This document shows, piece after piece, positions 35,183 through 45,138 of a stretch of DNA of 64,000 bases. The notes beneath the pieces were generated by a model. That model was given only the letters and a program-made list of their open reading frames with translations, was not told the origin of the DNA and ran no database searches. Source of the stretch: an uncultured Lachnoclostridium sp. (GTDB taxonomy: Bacteria > Bacillota > Clostridia > Lachnospirales > Lachnospiraceae); the NCBI GenBank assembly GCA_930986645.1, contig CAKNJS010000004.1, forward strand, positions 1-64,000. The letters run 5' to 3'. Both the position numbers and the translations under genes were made by a program. Within the stretch, counting starts at the first letter, position 1. Every line of letters begins with the position of its first letter.

Positions 35183-35226
35183 AAAACGGAAGTAAGCCAC
35201 AGTACAAGTGAGATTACTTCCGTTTT
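35183..35226. terminator. Bidirectional terminator inside the right end of the IS
   Basis: AAAACGGAAGTAA (35183-35195) and TTACTTCCGTTTT (35214-35226) form a perfect 13-bp stem. It ends the transposase transcript and could also block read-through from the convergent side. Confidence 0.75.
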
Positions 35227-35285
35227 CCCCTTAGATTAAGCGAGGGGGTCGCTCTGTCATCTAATTTGACAATTTTGCGACACCC

Positions 35286-35319
35286 TCGGATATTTTATCG
35301 GACCGAAAAATCGAAATTT
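35286..35319. repeat. Palindromic intergenic repeat, copy B, right part
   Basis: This stretch matches copy A at 18660-18696 (shared CCGAAAAATCGAAATTTA). Together with 33380-33426 it forms the two arms of one hairpin now separated by the insertion sequence. It runs into the stop codon of the minus-strand regulator gene. Confidence 0.75.
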
Positions 35320-35692
35320 ACATTTTTAATACTTTCCGAGTCAGTTTCCGCTCATCTTCGTCTGCGCTGCGGTAATGGCTGAGCAGTTCTACTTCTTCTT
35401 TTGTAAGATAGATTGTATCAGCACTTGCAATTTCCATTCCCACATAATAGGGGCCGGAATTTTGATTGATCACTCCGGTACCGCTGCACGGCTGCATAAT
35501 GAGCTGCTCAAGAGTTACGTGATAGAGATTGGCAATCCGGATCAGAATATCCAGATCAGGTATCCGTTTTCCTGTCTCATAGTTGGAGTATGCCTGTCGT
35601 GAAATATTCAGTTTCGCACCAATCTGTGTCTGAGTATATTCATGGTCTGCTCTGAGACGGCGCAGATTTGCCGCAAGTTGGATATTAGACAC
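35318..35692 (-). CDS. XRE-family HTH transcriptional regulator
   Basis: A 124-residue regulator. Residues 5-60 form a lambda-repressor-type helix-turn-helix (LRRLRADHEYTQTQIGAKLNISRQAYSNYETGKR IPDL). The C-terminal half (residues 75-124) is short and charged, with STADEDERKL-like helices of the kind found in small Lachnospiraceae XRE proteins, and has no recognised ligand domain. AGGTGTTTTC lies upstream. Its target is unknown. The last codon and stop overlap the outer edge of the dispersed repeat. Confidence 0.85.
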   Translation of the reverse strand: MSNIQLAANLRRLRADHEYTQTQIGAKLNISRQAYSNYETGKRIPDLDILIRIANLYHVTLEQLIMQPCSGTGVINQNSGPYYVGMEIASADTIYLTKEEVELLSHYRSADEDERKLTRKVLKM

Positions 35693-35836
35693 GAAAACAC
35701 CTCCATTAACAGGAAACTAAAAAACTTTTCATCATTATATCAATATTTCCTGAAAATAAGATGTTATGACACAGAACGGGGAATGATAAAAATCCGCAAC
35801 AAAATGTTGCTGTATGAAATTCTGCTTATTTACGAA

Positions 35837-36286
35837 TCATATCTGGCTGAGAGTGCTGTTGTGATATTCAGCTGAGTAAGTGACGTCTTCCCCAAGCCAT
35901 TCGGGCGGCTGATAAGAACGGGCAGCCTCTTCGTCCGGAAACTCTATTTCTGCAATGACAAGCGGCGCAAGATCCCCCTCAAAGATATCCAGTTCGAGTT
36001 TCAAGTTATCCTTGAGCGGAATAACAAATCTGTTTTTGGTAATAATACGTCCGTCTGCTTTGCCGAGAAGATGCTCGTAGCCGGAACGGGTGAGCGGAAG
36101 ATTATATTCTTCGCGGACCATAAGTCCTTTGGACTTGTAAGTCAGAAAATAATCATTATTGTCCCGCCGGATGCGCACAACCGGGTCCGTGCAAAGATAG
36201 CCCTGTTCAATCCTGCGGCAGGGGAAGTCCTGCGGCTGAAAAGGAAGCTGTTCCATTAGAGGTAAAAATTTGCGTTCGATTTCCAT
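35837..36286 (-). CDS. CYTH-domain protein (triphosphate tunnel metalloenzyme)
   Basis: A 149-residue CYTH/TTM protein that begins MEIERKF, the ExExK signature lining the tunnel entrance. Further tunnel residues are seen in VVRIRRDNNDYFLTYKSKG (Arg and Lys), KNRFVIPL, LELDIFEGDLAPLVIAEIEF with alternating acids, and LGEDVT. Members cleave tripolyphosphate or nucleoside triphosphates; the exact substrate is not predictable. ATG 36286 follows AAGGAGGAAATAAT, and an upstream open frame lacks support. A tripolyphosphatase would fit with the nearby polyphosphate kinase, but they are 4 kb apart. Confidence 0.85.
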   Translation of the reverse strand: MEIERKFLPLMEQLPFQPQDFPCRRIEQGYLCTDPVVRIRRDNNDYFLTYKSKGLMVREEYNLPLTRSGYEHLLGKADGRIITKNRFVIPLKDNLKLELDIFEGDLAPLVIAEIEFPDEEAARSYQPPEWLGEDVTYSAEYHNSTLSQI

Positions 36287-36419
36287 ATTATTTCCTCCTT
36301 GCCGGCCGGAGATACAATGGCCGGATATTCTGATGAATTCATATCGGTTCCTGCCATTATTATAAATAAAAAGAACATACAGTGCCAGCATAAGTTGTGA
36401 TCTGTAATACCTCAGCTGC

Positions 36420-36448
36420 TTGTAACGGGAGAAGACTTTAGCTATAAT
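36420..36448 (+). promoter_or_regulatory. Promoter of the DJ-1 family gene
   Basis: TTGTAA (36420-36425), 17 bases, then TATAAT (36443-36448). A second TATAAT lies at 36475-36480 without a clear -35. Confidence 0.6.
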
Positions 36449-36525
36449 GTAGGAGATAAGGATATATAATTTGCGAATGCCGGGATTATTCAGCAGAAAT
36501 AGATTAAAAAAACAGGAGGTATTTG

Positions 36526-37089
36526 ATGATGAAAAAAGTGTGTATTTTTCTTGCAGATGGTTTTGAAGAAATTGAAGGTCTGACGGTTGTGGATATCCTG
36601 CGCAGAGCGGGAGTTGAGACCGAGACCGTCTCAGTCATGGGAAGAAAACAGATCAACGGCTCTCATGGAATTAAGGTAGAGGCGGATAAATTGTTTGAAG
36701 AAGCCGATGTGTCCGGTGCAGATATGCTGGTACTGCCCGGAGGAATGCCGGGAACACTCAACCTGAAAGCTCATGAGGGTTTAAAAGAGCAGATTCTCGC
36801 ATTTGACAAAGCCGGGAAGAATATAGCTGCAATCTGTGCGGCGCCGAGTGTACTGGGTGCACTTGGACTGCTGAAAGGGAAAAAAGCCTGCTCGTATCCG
36901 TCTTTTGAGGATCAGCTGGACTGTGCGGAAGTGCTCCGGGTTCCGGAAGTAACGGACGGAAATATCACGACAGGACGCGGAATGGGAGCGGCAATTCCGT
37001 TTGCGCTTGAGCTCACGGCAATCCTCTGCGGGAAAGAAAAAGCCGAAGAAATAAAAGAGTCGATTGTATACGAAGGACAGATGCGGTAA
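36526..37089 (+). CDS. DJ-1/PfpI-family protein (YajL/ThiJ-like)
   Basis: A 187-residue DJ-1 superfamily protein. It starts MMKKVCIFLADGFEEIEG with the conserved Glu, and has the nucleophile elbow AAICAAPSVLGALG with Cys near residue 103 and LPGGMPGTLNL before it. The sequence TGRGMGAAIPFALEL near 150 is typical of the YajL/DJ-1 branch, which has chaperone or deglycase activity claimed for it. AGGAGGTATTTG precedes the ATG. Monocistronic, with its own promoter and a small terminator. Confidence 0.92.
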   Translation: MMKKVCIFLADGFEEIEGLTVVDILRRAGVETETVSVMGRKQINGSHGIKVEADKLFEEADVSGADMLVLPGGMPGTLNLKAHEGLKEQILAFDKAGKNIAAICAAPSVLGALGLLKGKKACSYPSFEDQLDCAEVLRVPEVTDGNITTGRGMGAAIPFALELTAILCGKEKAEEIKESIVYEGQMR

Positions 37090-37108
37090 GCGTTCGGAAC
37101 GCTCCTTT
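37089..37108 (+). terminator. Terminator after the DJ-1 family gene
   Basis: AGCGTT and AACGCT form a 6-bp stem around CGG, followed by CCTTTT. The stem begins at the stop codon. Confidence 0.6.
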
Positions 37109-37150
37109 TGCATAACCGCACTCCGGGAGAGAAGAATAGGCAAAAAGTAC

Positions 37151-37179
37151 TGGAAATATGCGGTTTTATGTGCTATACT
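37151..37179 (+). promoter_or_regulatory. Promoter of tig
   Basis: TGGAAA (37151-37156), 17 bases, then an extended -10, TGC-TATACT, with TATACT at 37174-37179. The leader to tig would be about 85 bases. I saw no HrcA CIRCE or CtsR repeat. Confidence 0.5.
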
Positions 37180-37269
37180 ACTTTAATGACTGCAAAGGTA
37201 TGTCCTGATGGGGGTTTTACGCGGAAAACAGGACAATTTTGAACTTTTGCTCATGCAAGGAGGAAGAAA

Positions 37270-38559
37270 ATGAGTTTACAGGTAGAAAAATTAGAACATA
37301 ATATGGCGAAGCTGACGATCGAGGTGTCAGCTGAGGATGTGGAGAAAGCACTTCAGGCTGCATACTTAAAAGAGCGCAGCAAGATCAGCCTTCCGGGATT
37401 CCGTAAAGGCAAGGTGCCTCGTCAGATGATTGAAAAGATGTACGGTCCGGAAGTGTTCTATGATGAAGCTGCTAATCATATGATTTCAGAGGCATATGGA
37501 AAAGCTTTTGACGAGTGCGAGCTTGAGATCGTATCTCAGCCGAAAGTTGAGATTACACAGCTCGAGAAAGGAAAACCGTTCATTTTTACAGCTGAAGTTG
37601 CAGTGAAACCGGAAGTTACACTCGGTGAATATAAAGGACTGAAAGTGGATAAGGTTTCTACAAGAGTGACACAGAAAGAAGTCGACGAGGAGATCGAGAA
37701 AGAGCGTGAGCGCAATGCAAGAACGATCGAAGTGACAGACAGAGCTGTTCAGGACAAAGATCAGGTTGTTCTTGATTTCGAGGGATTTGTTGACGGTGAG
37801 GCTTTTGAAGGCGGAAAAGGAGAGAACTATCCGCTGACAATCGGATCCGGTTCCTTTATTCCGGGATTCGAAGAGCAGCTGATCGGAGCAGAGATCGGAA
37901 AAGAAGTGGAAGTCAACGTGACATTCCCGGAAGACTATCACGCAAAAGATCTTGCCGGAAAAGCAGCGGTGTTTAAATGTACTGTTCACGAGATCAAAGC
38001 AAAAGAACTCCCGGAACTGGATGATGAGTTCGTTTCAGACGTTTCCGAGACAAGCGAGACTGTAGATGCCTACAAGGCTGAGGTTAAGGCAAAAATCAAA
38101 GAACGCAAGGAAAACGAAGGAAAACAGAAGAGAGAAGACCAGTCAGTTGAGCAGGCTGTTGCCAACGCAGAGATTGACATTCCGGAGCCGATGATTGATC
38201 TTCAGGCAAGACAGATGGCTGATGATTTCGCACGCCGTATTATGCAGCAGGGAATGAGTCTGGAGCAGTACTTCCAGTTTACAGGCCTTACAGAGGAGAA
38301 GATGATGGAAGAGTTCAGACCGCAGGCTGAAAAACGTATCCGTACAAGACTTGTACTGGAGGCTGTTGTGGCTGCAGAAAATATTGAAGTGTCAGATGAA
38401 CGTCTGGATGAAGAACTTCAGAAGATGGCAGATGCTTATCAGATGGAAGTTGACAAGCTCAAAGAATTTATGGGTGAGAATGAGAAGAAACAGATGAAAG
38501 AGGACATCGCAGTTCAGGAAGCAGTGACACTTATTGCAGACGCGGCAGTAGAGGGTTAA
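37270..38559 (+). CDS. tig: Trigger factor
   Basis: Ribosome-bound chaperone with peptidyl-prolyl isomerase activity. The 429-residue protein has the ribosome-binding signature PGFRKGKVPRQMIEKMYG near residue 40, the FKBP-type domain at about residues 150-245 (VVLDFEGFVDGEAFEGG, FIPGFEEQLIGA), and the helical C-terminal chaperone domain. AAGGAGGAAG precedes the ATG. It heads the tig-clpP-clpX-lon-ysxC run, a common order in Clostridia, but a terminator separates it from clpP. Confidence 0.98.
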   Translation: MSLQVEKLEHNMAKLTIEVSAEDVEKALQAAYLKERSKISLPGFRKGKVPRQMIEKMYGPEVFYDEAANHMISEAYGKAFDECELEIVSQPKVEITQLEKGKPFIFTAEVAVKPEVTLGEYKGLKVDKVSTRVTQKEVDEEIEKERERNARTIEVTDRAVQDKDQVVLDFEGFVDGEAFEGGKGENYPLTIGSGSFIPGFEEQLIGAEIGKEVEVNVTFPEDYHAKDLAGKAAVFKCTVHEIKAKELPELDDEFVSDVSETSETVDAYKAEVKAKIKERKENEGKQKREDQSVEQAVANAEIDIPEPMIDLQARQMADDFARRIMQQGMSLEQYFQFTGLTEEKMMEEFRPQAEKRIRTRLVLEAVVAAENIEVSDERLDEELQKMADAYQMEVDKLKEFMGENEKKQMKEDIAVQEAVTLIADAAVEG

Positions 38560-38573
38560 GCAGAGACATTGGG

Positions 38574-38600
38574 AAAGGTGTGCCGCATGGCGCACCTTTT
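38574..38600 (+). terminator. Terminator after tig
   Basis: AAAGGTGTGCC and GGCGCACCTTTT form an 11-bp stem with one G-U pair and a GCAT loop, ending in a T-run. Confidence 0.75.
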
Positions 38601-38677
38601 ATCCCTTTTGAGATTCTTTATGCGGGGGACGCAATACGGAGATATTAATACAGAAATTAAGAAAGAGGGCATAATTT

Positions 38678-39259
38678 ATGAGTTTAGTACCTTATGTCAT
38701 TGAGCAGACAAGCCGCGGCGAGCGGTCCTATGATATTTATTCAAGACTTTTAAAGGAGAGAATTATCTTCCTCGGCGAGGAGGTTAATGATGTTTCCGCA
38801 AGCGTGATAGTAGCGCAGCTCCTTTTCCTTGAGGCGGATGATCCGGATAAAGATATTCAGCTTTACATTAACAGCCCGGGAGGATCTGTGACAGCAGGAC
38901 TTGCGATTTATGATACAATGCAGTATATCAAATGTGATGTATCTACTGTGTGTATCGGTATGGCTGCAAGTATGGGAGCTTTCCTCCTGTCAGGCGGAAA
39001 GAAAGGCAAGAGATTTGCTCTGCCGAATGCAGAGATTATGATCCACCAGCCGTCCGGCGGTGCACAGGGACAGGCAACTGAGATTCAGATTGCCGCGGAA
39101 CATATCCTCCGCACAAAACAGAAATTAAATGAGATTCTGGCTGCAAATACAGGCAAGGATCTCGAGACGATCAAAGCAGATACGGAACGTGACAACTTTA
39201 TGTCTGCGGAAGAGGCAAAAGAATACGGTCTGATCGACGAAGTGATCGTAAACCACTAA
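38678..39259 (+). CDS. clpP: ATP-dependent Clp protease proteolytic subunit
   Basis: Serine peptidase that forms the tetradecameric barrel fed by ClpX or ClpC. The 193-residue protein has the catalytic Ser in [11 protein letters not shown], His in [12 protein letters not shown] and Asp in [10 protein letters not shown]. It begins [25 protein letters not shown] as usual for mature-length ClpP with a very short propeptide. AAGAAAGAGG precedes the ATG. It lies 24 bases before clpX, so the two are co-transcribed. Confidence 0.98.
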   Translation: MSLVPYVIEQTSRGERSYDIYSRLLKERIIFLGEEVNDVSASVIVAQLLFLEADDPDKDIQLYINSPGGSVTAGLAIYDTMQYIKCDVSTVCIGMAASMGAFLLSGGKKGKRFALPNAEIMIHQPSGGAQGQATEIQIAAEHILRTKQKLNEILAANTGKDLETIKADTERDNFMSAEEAKEYGLIDEVIVNH

Positions 39260-39283
39260 GACAGCGGTATGAGGTGAAAAAGT

Positions 39284-40555
39284 ATGGCAGGAAAAATGAT
39301 GGATGATATCGTGAGATGCTCGTTCTGCAATAAAACACAGGCACAGGTGAAGAAGCTGATTGCAGGACCGAACGGCACATATATCTGTGACGAGTGTGTC
39401 GCTATCTGTTCCGAGATTATCGAGGAAGAAGTAGATTATAATGACGACAGAGCGTTTGATGATATCAATCTTCTGACTCCGGAGGAGATGAAAGAATTCC
39501 TCGATGATTATGTGATCGGTCAGGACGAGGCAAAGAAAGTGCTCTCGGTGGCCGTCTACAATCATTATAAGAGGATTATGGCTGAGCAGGATCTCGGTGT
39601 TGAACTCCAGAAGAGCAATATCCTGATGCTGGGACCGACAGGATGCGGCAAGACGCTTCTTGCCCAGACACTGGCAAAAATCCTGAATGTTCCGTTTGCA
39701 ATTGCCGATGCAACAGCACTGACTGAGGCGGGATATGTAGGAGAAGATGTAGAAAATATACTTCTGAAAGTCATTCAGGCGGCAGACGGAGATATCGAAA
39801 GGGCTGAGCACGGAATCATTTATATAGACGAAATTGATAAGATTACAAGAAAATCAGAGAATCCGTCTATTACAAGAGACGTTTCCGGCGAGGGTGTACA
39901 GCAGGCGCTTCTTAAGATTATAGAGGGAACGGTTGCTTCGGTTCCTCCGCAGGGAGGCAGAAAGCATCCTCATCAGGAACTGATCCAGATCGATACTACA
40001 AATATTCTCTTTATCTGCGGCGGTGCATTTGAAGGCATTGACAAGATTATTGAGACACGTCTTGACAGAAAGTCAATTGGATTTAATGCTGAGATTGCGG
40101 AGAAACATGAGTATGATATGGACGTTCTCCTCCATGAGGTCCTTCCTCAGGATCTTGTAAAATACGGACTGATTCCGGAGCTGGTAGGAAGACTTCCGGT
40201 GACTGTGTCGCTGGATCTTCTGGATAAAGAAGCTCTGATCCGTATTCTGACAGAACCGAAGAGCGCAATTGTGAAGCAGTACCAGAAGCTTCTGGAACTG
40301 GACGGTGTGAAGCTCGAATTCGACAAGGATGCTCTGACGGCGATAGCAGAAACAACACTGAAAAGAAAAACCGGAGCGAGAGGTCTCCGCGCCATTATGG
40401 AAAAAATCATGATGGATACAATGTTCGAAGTTCCGTCAGATGAGACGATCAAGGAATGCCGTATCACAAAAGACACGGTGCTTGGAACAGGAGCACCTTT
40501 GTATTTGCGTGACGGAGAAGAGAGAAGATCATTTCTGACGTCGGAGAGTGCATAA
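39284..40555 (+). CDS. clpX: ATP-dependent Clp protease ATP-binding subunit ClpX
   Basis: Hexameric AAA+ unfoldase that passes substrates to ClpP. The 423-residue protein has the N-terminal C4 zinc domain (CSFCNK ... CDECVAIC), Walker A GPTGCGKT near residue 118, the pore loop [11 protein letters not shown], Walker [11 protein letters not shown] and the sensor region LVGRLPV. The C-terminal D2 domain has [14 protein letters not shown]. It follows clpP and ends with a terminator before lon. Confidence 0.98.
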   Translation: MAGKMMDDIVRCSFCNKTQAQVKKLIAGPNGTYICDECVAICSEIIEEEVDYNDDRAFDDINLLTPEEMKEFLDDYVIGQDEAKKVLSVAVYNHYKRIMAEQDLGVELQKSNILMLGPTGCGKTLLAQTLAKILNVPFAIADATALTEAGYVGEDVENILLKVIQAADGDIERAEHGIIYIDEIDKITRKSENPSITRDVSGEGVQQALLKIIEGTVASVPPQGGRKHPHQELIQIDTTNILFICGGAFEGIDKIIETRLDRKSIGFNAEIAEKHEYDMDVLLHEVLPQDLVKYGLIPELVGRLPVTVSLDLLDKEALIRILTEPKSAIVKQYQKLLELDGVKLEFDKDALTAIAETTLKRKTGARGLRAIMEKIMMDTMFEVPSDETIKECRITKDTVLGTGAPLYLRDGEERRSFLTSESA

Positions 40556-40563
40556 CAGCAGCA

Positions 40564-40605
40564 GGCGGGTACAGTGGTGGTAAATTCCATATGTGCCCGC
40601 CTTTT
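40564..40605 (+). terminator. Terminator after clpX
   Basis: GGCGGG (40564-40569) with CCCGCC (40596-40601), extended by TACA/TGTG, followed by TTTT. Confidence 0.65.
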
Positions 40606-40644
40606 GTCTTACAGATCGGGAAATAGACTACAGGAGGAAATTAG

Positions 40645-42963
40645 ATGGACAACGAGATAAAGAGTATGCCCATGGCAGCACTCAGAGGAATGACGATCCT
40701 GCCGGAAATGGTCGTGCATTTTGACGTGAGCAGGGAGAGGTCTATTGCTGCGGTTCAGGAAGCGATGGTAGAGGAACAGAAAATTTTTCTGACTGCTCAG
40801 AAATCCATAGATACGGATAATCCGGGAATCGACGATGTCTATGAGATCGGTACGGTAGGAACGATCAAGCAGATCATTAAACTGCCGAAACATATCGTCA
40901 GAGTATTGGTATCAGGAGAAACAAGAGCAAGACTTAAAGCGATTGAATATCAGGATCCTTATCTGCGGGCACAGGTGGAGATTATAGACGAGACGGATCT
41001 GCAGATACCGGATGATCTTAAAGGCGAGGCCATGGAGCGCGGTCTCAAAGATTTGCTGGTCGAATATGCTGCAAAAAACGGAAAGATGTCGAAAGAATCT
41101 GTGGCACAGCTGCTTGATATTAAGGGAATTAAAAAGCTGGTGGACGAGATCGCGGCAAATATCCCTCTTTATTACACAGATCAGCAGGAGATACTGAATG
41201 AAACAGACTTTTCCAAACGCTACGAGAAACTCTGTTTTAAACTGGTTAATGAAGTACAGATCATAAATATCAAAGAGGAAATTCAGAAGAAAGTAAAAGA
41301 ACGGGTTGACAAGCATCAGAGAGAGTATATCTTAAGAGAACAGCTGAAGCTGATACGGGAAGAACTGGGAGAAGATTCCACAATCTCAGATGCGGAAGAG
41401 TTCGAAAATGCACTGAAAAAGCTGAAAGCACCTAAAGAGGTAAAGGAGAAACTTCAAAAAGAAATCAACCGTTTTAAAAGTTCGCTGAACTCGCCTGCTG
41501 AGAACGGTGTGATCCGCACATATATCGAAACGCTTCTTGAAATGCCGTGGGATAAAGCGGCAAAGGACAACAATGATATTGAGTATGCCCGAAAAGTGCT
41601 GGATGAGGATCATTACGGACTGGAACAGGTGAAGGAACGTATTCTGGAATTTCTGGCGGTACGGACACTTACGAAAAAAGGCGACAGCCCGATCCTCTGT
41701 CTTGCAGGACCGCCGGGCACCGGAAAAACTTCTATAGCCAAATCTCTGGCACGTGCCATGAAGAAGCCGTATGTACGTATTTCTCTGGGCGGAGTACGCG
41801 ATGAAGCAGAGATACGGGGACATAGAAAAACTTATGTCGGTGCTATGCCGGGACGCATTGCCAATGGAATCCGTACGGCAGGAGTGAAAAATCCAGTGAT
41901 GCTTCTGGATGAAATCGACAAAGTAAGCACAGACTATAAGGGAGATACTTTTTCGGCGCTTCTGGAAGTGCTGGACAGCGAACAGAACAGTAAATTCCGG
42001 GATCATTATCTGGAAGTGCCTCTGGATCTGTCGGAGGTAATGTTTATTACTACAGCCAATACTCTGCAGACGATTCCGAGACCGCTTCTTGACCGCATGG
42101 AAGTGATCGAGATCAGCAGTTACACAGAAAATGAGAAACTGCATATCGCCATGGAACATCTGATCCCGAAACAGCTGGAAAAACACGGCCTTACACCGGA
42201 TCAGCTTACATTCAGCAGGCATGCGATCTGGAAGATTGCGCGCAACTATACAAAGGAAGCAGGGGTGCGTCAGCTTGAGCGTGAGATTGGAAATGTGTGC
42301 AGAAAAACGGCGAAAGAAATTCTGACGACAGACCGGAAGAAGATCAGTGTGACAGAACGGAATATCCATAAGTTTCTCGGAAAAGAAAAGTATACATACC
42401 AGATGGCAAATCCGTCTCCGGAGGTTGGTATTGTAAGAGGGCTTGCATGGACAAGTGTCGGTGGAGATACGCTTCAGATCGAAGTTAATGTGATGCCGGG
42501 AAGCGGTGAACTGATGCTGACCGGACAGCTGGGCGATGTGATGAAGGAATCTGCAAGAGCAGGCATCAGTTATATCCGTTCTGTCAGCAGGAAATATAAT
42601 ATTGAGGATGATTTCTTTGAAAAGCACGATATACATGTCCATATTCCGGAAGGAGCAGTGCCCAAAGACGGGCCGTCCGCAGGTATTACAATGGCAACAG
42701 CCATGCTTTCGGCAGTAACGGAGAAAAAGGTCAGAGCCGATCTTGCAATGACAGGTGAGATTACCCTGCGCGGCCGGGTGCTCCCGATTGGCGGCCTTAA
42801 GGAAAAGCTTCTTGCAGCGAAGAGCGCGGGAATCAGAACCGTACTTGTGCCGAAAGAAAATACAGCGGATGTGGAAGAACTGTCTTCCGAGATCACAAAA
42901 GGGCTGGAGATCATCCCGGTGGAAAATATGGACGAAGTGCTGAAACAGGCACTGACAGAGTAG
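40645..42963 (+). CDS. lon: ATP-dependent protease La (Lon)
   Basis: AAA+ serine protease that degrades misfolded and regulatory proteins. At 772 residues it is of normal length. It has the N-terminal LON domain ([21 protein letters not shown]), the AAA+ module with Walker [10 protein letters not shown] near residue 360 and [12 protein letters not shown], and the protease domain with the Ser of [10 protein letters not shown] near 683 and Lys of [27 protein letters not shown] precedes the ATG. It is 53 bases before ysxC. Confidence 0.98.
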   Translation: MDNEIKSMPMAALRGMTILPEMVVHFDVSRERSIAAVQEAMVEEQKIFLTAQKSIDTDNPGIDDVYEIGTVGTIKQIIKLPKHIVRVLVSGETRARLKAIEYQDPYLRAQVEIIDETDLQIPDDLKGEAMERGLKDLLVEYAAKNGKMSKESVAQLLDIKGIKKLVDEIAANIPLYYTDQQEILNETDFSKRYEKLCFKLVNEVQIINIKEEIQKKVKERVDKHQREYILREQLKLIREELGEDSTISDAEEFENALKKLKAPKEVKEKLQKEINRFKSSLNSPAENGVIRTYIETLLEMPWDKAAKDNNDIEYARKVLDEDHYGLEQVKERILEFLAVRTLTKKGDSPILCLAGPPGTGKTSIAKSLARAMKKPYVRISLGGVRDEAEIRGHRKTYVGAMPGRIANGIRTAGVKNPVMLLDEIDKVSTDYKGDTFSALLEVLDSEQNSKFRDHYLEVPLDLSEVMFITTANTLQTIPRPLLDRMEVIEISSYTENEKLHIAMEHLIPKQLEKHGLTPDQLTFSRHAIWKIARNYTKEAGVRQLEREIGNVCRKTAKEILTTDRKKISVTERNIHKFLGKEKYTYQMANPSPEVGIVRGLAWTSVGGDTLQIEVNVMPGSGELMLTGQLGDVMKESARAGISYIRSVSRKYNIEDDFFEKHDIHVHIPEGAVPKDGPSAGITMATAMLSAVTEKKVRADLAMTGEITLRGRVLPIGGLKEKLLAAKSAGIRTVLVPKENTADVEELSSEITKGLEIIPVENMDEVLKQALTE

Positions 42964-43016
42964 ATGGAGATACAGCATCCCGGAATGGGAAAATACTGCT
43001 GTGACAGGAGGATTCT

Positions 43017-43631
43017 ATGGTAATCAGAAGCATTAATCTGGAAACAGTGTGCGGGGTTACGAGTACCCTGCCGGAAAACAGCAAGCCGGAAGTGGCGTTT
43101 GCGGGAAAGTCCAATGTGGGAAAGTCATCGCTGATCAATGCGCTTATGAACAGAAAGTCATATGCGCGGATCTCGGCCACTCCGGGAAAGACACAGACGA
43201 TTAATTTCTATAATATTAATGATGAGCTTTATCTGGTCGATCTGCCGGGGTACGGGTACGCCAGAGTCTCCGAACAGGAAAAAGAACGCTGGGGCAAGAT
43301 GATCGAACGTTATCTGCACAGTTCAAAACAGCTTAAGGCAGTATTTCTGCTTGTTGATATCCGCCATGCGCCCTCGGCAAATGACAAAATGATGTATCAG
43401 TGGGTGGTGGAGCAGGGCTATCAGCCTGTTATCATTGCTACTAAGCTCGATAAAATAAAGCGTTCTCAGGTGCAGAAGCATATTAAAATGCTGCGAGAAG
43501 GTCTCTCTCTTGTCCCGGGCACAAAGGTAATTCCGTTTTCTTCGTCCACAAAGCAGGGCAGGGATGAGATCTGGGAACTGATAGAGTCTGAATGTTTCGG
43601 TATAACCGTGGAGGAACAGGATGAAAAATAA
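43017..43631 (+). CDS. ysxC: Ribosome biogenesis GTPase YsxC/YihA (EngB)
   Basis: Essential GTPase needed for assembly of the large ribosomal subunit. The 204-residue protein has G1 GKSNVGKSS near residue 30, the G2 threonine in the [11 protein letters not shown] region, G3 [11 protein letters not shown]4 TKLDKI and G5 SSSTKQG. GACAGGAGGATTCT precedes the ATG. The lon-ysxC order is widespread in Firmicutes. The 3' end overlaps the next gene by 11 bases. Confidence 0.97.
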   Translation: MVIRSINLETVCGVTSTLPENSKPEVAFAGKSNVGKSSLINALMNRKSYARISATPGKTQTINFYNINDELYLVDLPGYGYARVSEQEKERWGKMIERYLHSSKQLKAVFLLVDIRHAPSANDKMMYQWVVEQGYQPVIIATKLDKIKRSQVQKHIKMLREGLSLVPGTKVIPFSSSTKQGRDEIWELIESECFGITVEEQDEK

Positions 43632-44754
43632 TCGTCCGTACTGGCAGGTGGCACTGAGGCTTTTGTTCAGCGTTCTTGCCACTGCCGCATTTATTGTTAT
43701 AGGCTGGAACCTGCTTCGGTTCCTTATGCCGTTTGTGATCGGCTGGATTATCGCGGCAATCGCGTCACCGCTTGTCAACTGGCTGGAAAAACGTCTTAAA
43801 ATTGTCAAGAAACTGGGGTCTGCGCTCATTGTAATATTCGTTCTGGCTGCGATCGTACTGGCGCTCTACTTCGGAATCAGCCGTTTGGCGGCCGAGATCA
43901 GTTCTCTGATACAGAACTTCCCGGAGATGTATGCACAGCTGGAGTCGGGACTGCGTCAGATCGGTGATACGCTTTCAGGAATTTTTGAGCGTCTGCCTTC
44001 CGGGATACAGAACGGCTGGAATGCAGTGGCAGAGAATCTGGATCAGTATATGGGAAATCTTGTATCGAATATCAGTGAGCCGACAGTGACGGCAGCGGGT
44101 AATATTGCAAAACAGGTGCCGTCTTACCTGATAAGTTTTCTAGTGTCAATATTGTCAGCGTATTTCTTTATCGTGCAGCGCGAGGAAGTATTGAACTGGA
44201 TGAAAAGAGTATCCCCGGAATCTGTGCAGAAGAGGATGACTCTTGTAATAGATAACCTGCGGTATGCGGTAGGAGGATACTTTAAGGCACAGTTTAAGAT
44301 CATGGCTATCGTATTTGTAATACTTCTCATAGGACTGGGAATGCTTGGAACGGGATACTTTGTGCTTGTTGCATTTCTGATCGCTTTCCTTGATTTTCTC
44401 CCTTTCTTCGGGACCGGGACAGCTATGATTCCGTGGGCAGTCTACAAGTTCTTTATGGGCGATTACAAGATGACTGCTGCACTTGTAGTCATCTACGTTA
44501 TCACACAGGCAGTTCATCAGCTTTTGCAGCCAAAACTTGTAGGCGACAGCGTGGGGTTAAATCCGCTGGTCACGCTCATCCTTCTTTATATCGGCTACCG
44601 TATGGGAGGCATTCTCTGGATGATTCTGGCAGTTCCCATTGGTATGGTTCTGATCAATATGTGTCAGGCGGGGGCATTTGACTATATTTTCGATGATGTG
44701 CGAATACTGGTTGAGGGGATACTCGGTCTGCAGGAAAGCGAAAAAGAAGATTGA
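43621..44754 (+). CDS. AI-2E-family transporter (YtvI-like membrane protein)
   Basis: A 377-residue membrane protein of the AI-2E transporter/PerM family with about eight helices. Signature stretches are FVIGWIIAAIASPLVNWLEK near the start, a long amphipathic part with LPSGIQNG, and then FLDFLPFFGTGTAMIPWAVY and PKLVGDSVGLNPLVTLILLYIG in the C-terminal half. Transport substrates differ across the family, and sporulation-linked YtvI is among the homologues; the function is therefore open. It overlaps ysxC by 11 bases. Confidence 0.88.
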   Translation: MKNNRPYWQVALRLLFSVLATAAFIVIGWNLLRFLMPFVIGWIIAAIASPLVNWLEKRLKIVKKLGSALIVIFVLAAIVLALYFGISRLAAEISSLIQNFPEMYAQLESGLRQIGDTLSGIFERLPSGIQNGWNAVAENLDQYMGNLVSNISEPTVTAAGNIAKQVPSYLISFLVSILSAYFFIVQREEVLNWMKRVSPESVQKRMTLVIDNLRYAVGGYFKAQFKIMAIVFVILLIGLGMLGTGYFVLVAFLIAFLDFLPFFGTGTAMIPWAVYKFFMGDYKMTAALVVIYVITQAVHQLLQPKLVGDSVGLNPLVTLILLYIGYRMGGILWMILAVPIGMVLINMCQAGAFDYIFDDVRILVEGILGLQESEKED

Positions 44755-44779
44755 AAAACAGATGCGGGTATGCTATCAT
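44751..44779 (+). promoter_or_regulatory. Promoter of the rubredoxin gene
   Basis: TTGAAA (44751-44756), 17 bases, then TATCAT (44774-44779) preceded by TGC (extended -10). A GGGAG/CTCCC hairpin follows in the leader. Confidence 0.6.
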
Positions 44780-44853
44780 GAATGAGGGAGAAACTCCCTG
44801 TATTCAAGGTAAAAAAAGAATATCTTAATAAAAAGCACAGGAGGTACTGTACA

Positions 44854-45015
44854 ATGAAAAAATATGTATGTGATGTATGCGGATACATTTATGATGAGGC
44901 AGCCGGAGATCCGGATAACGGCATCGAGCCGGGCACAAAATGGGAAGACGTACCGGATGATTTTGTTTGTCCGCTGTGTGGAGTGGGAAAAGATCAGTTT
45001 TCAGAAGTTGAGTAA
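44854..45015 (+). CDS. Rubredoxin
   Basis: A 53-residue one-iron electron carrier. The iron ligands are the two pairs [11 protein letters not shown] and [13 protein letters not shown], and [18 protein letters not shown] between them is the classic rubredoxin core. Rubredoxins pass electrons to oxygen- and peroxide-reducing enzymes in anaerobes. ATG 44854 follows CAGGAGGTACTG; the longer open frame upstream is not supported. Own promoter and a strong terminator make it a single-gene unit. Confidence 0.97.
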   Translation: MKKYVCDVCGYIYDEAAGDPDNGIEPGTKWEDVPDDFVCPLCGVGKDQFSEVE

Positions 45016-45038
45016 TCCCACCTGATCAGGATGAAGAT

Positions 45039-45085
45039 AAGCTGCCGTTCCACAGACTTAAAAAGAAGTGGGACGGCAGCTTTTT
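45039..45085 (+). terminator. Terminator after the rubredoxin gene
   Basis: AAGCTGCCGTTCCAC (45039-45053) pairs with GTGGGACGGCAGCTT (45068-45082) with one G-U, followed by TTTG. Confidence 0.85.
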
Positions 45086-45138
45086 GTGATGGCGGCGCGC
45101 AGGCAGTATGAAATGGTAAAGGCGGAGGAAATAATATT

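Larger units (their letters stand above)
33427..35285 (+). mobile_element. IS1182-family insertion sequence
   Basis: About 1.86 kb with one transposase gene. The ends are imperfect inverted repeats: left GGGTCGTTGCAAAAT from about 33427 and, on the other strand from 35285, GGGTGTCGCAAAAT. The left end carries a perfect 8-bp hairpin (33440-33459) and then a short terminator; the right end has a bidirectional terminator (35183-35226). The element sits inside a palindromic repeat, splitting it. I saw no clear target-site duplication. The boundaries may be off by a few bases. Confidence 0.8.

Noticed and set aside
33420-35290. Target-site duplication around the IS
   Set aside because: The bases on the two sides (GCAG and CTCG) do not match, so no duplication is claimed.
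41386-42978. Long open frame of about 530 codons on the minus strand opposite lon
   Set aside because: It is antisense to an intact, clearly recognised gene and has a His/Cys/Arg-rich composition typical of a shadow frame. No ribosome binding site or known domain was seen.
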